Assembly (NCBI GenBank): GCA_945862035.1 | Contig: CAMAXB010000219.1 | Coordinates: forward strand, 1-5,314 | Reading direction: 5' to 3' | DNA: 5,314 nucleotides | Origin: Opitutus sp. GAS368 | Lineage (GTDB): Bacteria; Verrucomicrobiota; Verrucomicrobiia; Opitutales; Opitutaceae | Shown here: positions 4,679 to 5,314 of the stretch, piece by piece | Numbering within the stretch: the stretch's first letter is position 1 | Layout of the letters: each line of letters starts with the position of its first letter | The notes under the pieces: model-generated | Seen by the model: the letters and a program-made list of their open reading frames with translations, nothing else | What the model was told of the DNA's origin: nothing | Database searches by the model: none | Position numbers and translations under genes: made by a program

Positions 4679-5314
4679 AAGGGAAAGTCGCCCTCGTCAC
4701 CGGTTCGACCAGCGGCATCGGCCTCGGTCTGGCCACGGCTTTTGCGCGCGAGGGGGCGGATGTCATGCTGCACGGCCTGGGCGCCCCCGCCGAGGTCGAG
4801 CGCCTCCGCGCCGACCTCGAGCGCAGCACCGGCGTCCGCGTGCGCCTGCACCAGGCGGACCTGAGCCAACCCTCGGAGGTCACGCGCCTGATCCGAGATA
4901 CGGAGACGGCCCTGGGACCAGTCGACATTCTGGTGAACAACGCCGGCCTGCAATTCGTGTCCCCGGTGGAGTCCTTCCCCCCGGAGCGCTGGGACCAGCT
5001 CGTCAACGTGATCCTGAACGCGAGTTTCCACGCGATCCGCGCGGTGCTGCCCTCGATGAAGCAGCGGGGCTGGGGACGTATCCTCAACCTCGCCTCGGTG
5101 CACGGCCTGGTCGCCTCGCCCTTCAAGAGCGCCTATGTCTCGGCCAAGCATGCGCAGGTCGGTCTGACCAAGACCGTGGCGCTTGAGCTCGCCGAGACGG
5201 CGATCACCTGCAACGCGATTTGCCCCGGCTACGTCCGCACCGCCCTCGTCGAGGAACAGATTGAGAGCCAAGCCCGCGTGCACGGCCTGCCGCGCGAGCG
5301 CGTGATCCGCGAAG
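4675..5314 (+). CDS. 3-hydroxybutyrate dehydrogenase-like short-chain dehydrogenase, 3' end outside the window
   Basis: An open frame of 213 codons runs off the window; the family is about 260 residues, so roughly four fifths is seen. It is a classical SDR: TGSTSGIG nucleotide-binding motif at 9-16, ADL at 61-63, NNAG at 88-91, catalytic S141, Y154 and K158 (YVSAK). The segments LQFVSPVESFPPERW (92-106), SVHGLVASPFKSAYVSAKH (141-159) and CNAICPGYV (179-187) are characteristic of D-3-hydroxybutyrate dehydrogenase (BdhA/HbdH), which interconverts 3-hydroxybutyrate and acetoacetate with NAD(H). The carboxylate-binding residues known from the Pseudomonas fragi enzyme (Q94, H144, K152, Q196) are all present as Q93, H143, K151 and Q195. 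The absence of a basic residue after strand 2 (LHGLG, 32-36) suits NAD. Odd: the fourth catalytic residue, Asn114 in P. fragi, is I113 here (codon ATC at 5011-5013). In this operon the substrate may be another small hydroxy acid. Start is set by GGAGG and ATGA overlap. Confidence 0.9.
   Translation, partial: MKGKVALVTGSTSGIGLGLATAFAREGADVMLHGLGAPAEVERLRADLERSTGVRVRLHQADLSQPSEVTRLIRDTETALGPVDILVNNAGLQFVSPVESFPPERWDQLVNVILNASFHAIRAVLPSMKQRGWGRILNLASVHGLVASPFKSAYVSAKHAQVGLTKTVALELAETAITCNAICPGYVRTALVEEQIESQARVHGLPRERVIRE

Noticed and set aside
4416..5283. Two overlapping - strand frames opposite the SDR gene
   Set aside because: The sense frame is an unmistakable SDR with cofactor and catalytic motifs, so these are antisense shadows.

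Overview
The window is a compact, GC-rich stretch (by eye about two thirds G+C) with every credible gene on the + strand and almost no non-coding DNA. It looks like the middle of one catabolic operon in a high-GC bacterium. The mix of families (SMP-30 lactonase, DapA-like aldolase, HisD-like dehydrogenase, sugar-isomerase-type TIM barrel) would fit a sugar- or polyol-degrading Verrucomicrobiota or Planctomycetota member. That placement is an impression from gene content, not something the sequence proves.

Layout: (1) 7-900, SMP-30/gluconolactonase-family sugar lactonase with a GTG start that may overlap the stop of an unseen upstream gene by 4 bp. (2) 910-1860, DapA/N-acetylneuraminate-lyase-superfamily class I aldolase or dehydratase. 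(3) 1879-1962, a 27-codon ORF with strong coding-type base periodicity, overlapping the next gene by ATGA. (4) 1959-2519, a Cys/His-rich protein tentatively assigned to the L-2-amino-thiazoline-4-carboxylic acid hydrolase-like family. (5) 2532-3830, a HisD-superfamily dehydrogenase that looks more like the sulfopropanediol dehydrogenase (HpsN) branch than histidine-biosynthetic HisD. (6) 3827-4678, a xylose-isomerase-like TIM-barrel protein. (7) 4675-5314 and beyond, a 3-hydroxybutyrate-dehydrogenase-like SDR cut off by the window end.

Gaps between genes are 9, 18 and 12 bp, and three junctions are 4-bp ATGA overlaps, so co-transcription and translational coupling are very likely. No tRNA, rRNA, mobile element, CRISPR, convincing promoter or terminator was seen, and there is no gene-free stretch longer than about 100 bp.

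As a unit the genes suggest an oxidative route. A sugar (or substituted sugar) is oxidised to a lactone, opened by the lactonase, and the resulting 2-keto-3-deoxy acid is cleaved by the DapA-like aldolase. The C3 alcohol or aldehyde product would then be oxidised by the HisD-like enzyme, with the SDR handling a hydroxy-acid step. The substrate is unknown. A sugar-acid dehydratase, a transporter and a regulator are not in the window. The most notable points are the HisD-like enzyme outside a histidine operon, the loss of the usual catalytic Asn in the HBDH-like SDR, the tiny conserved-looking ORF, and the poorly characterised Cys/His protein that it overlaps.
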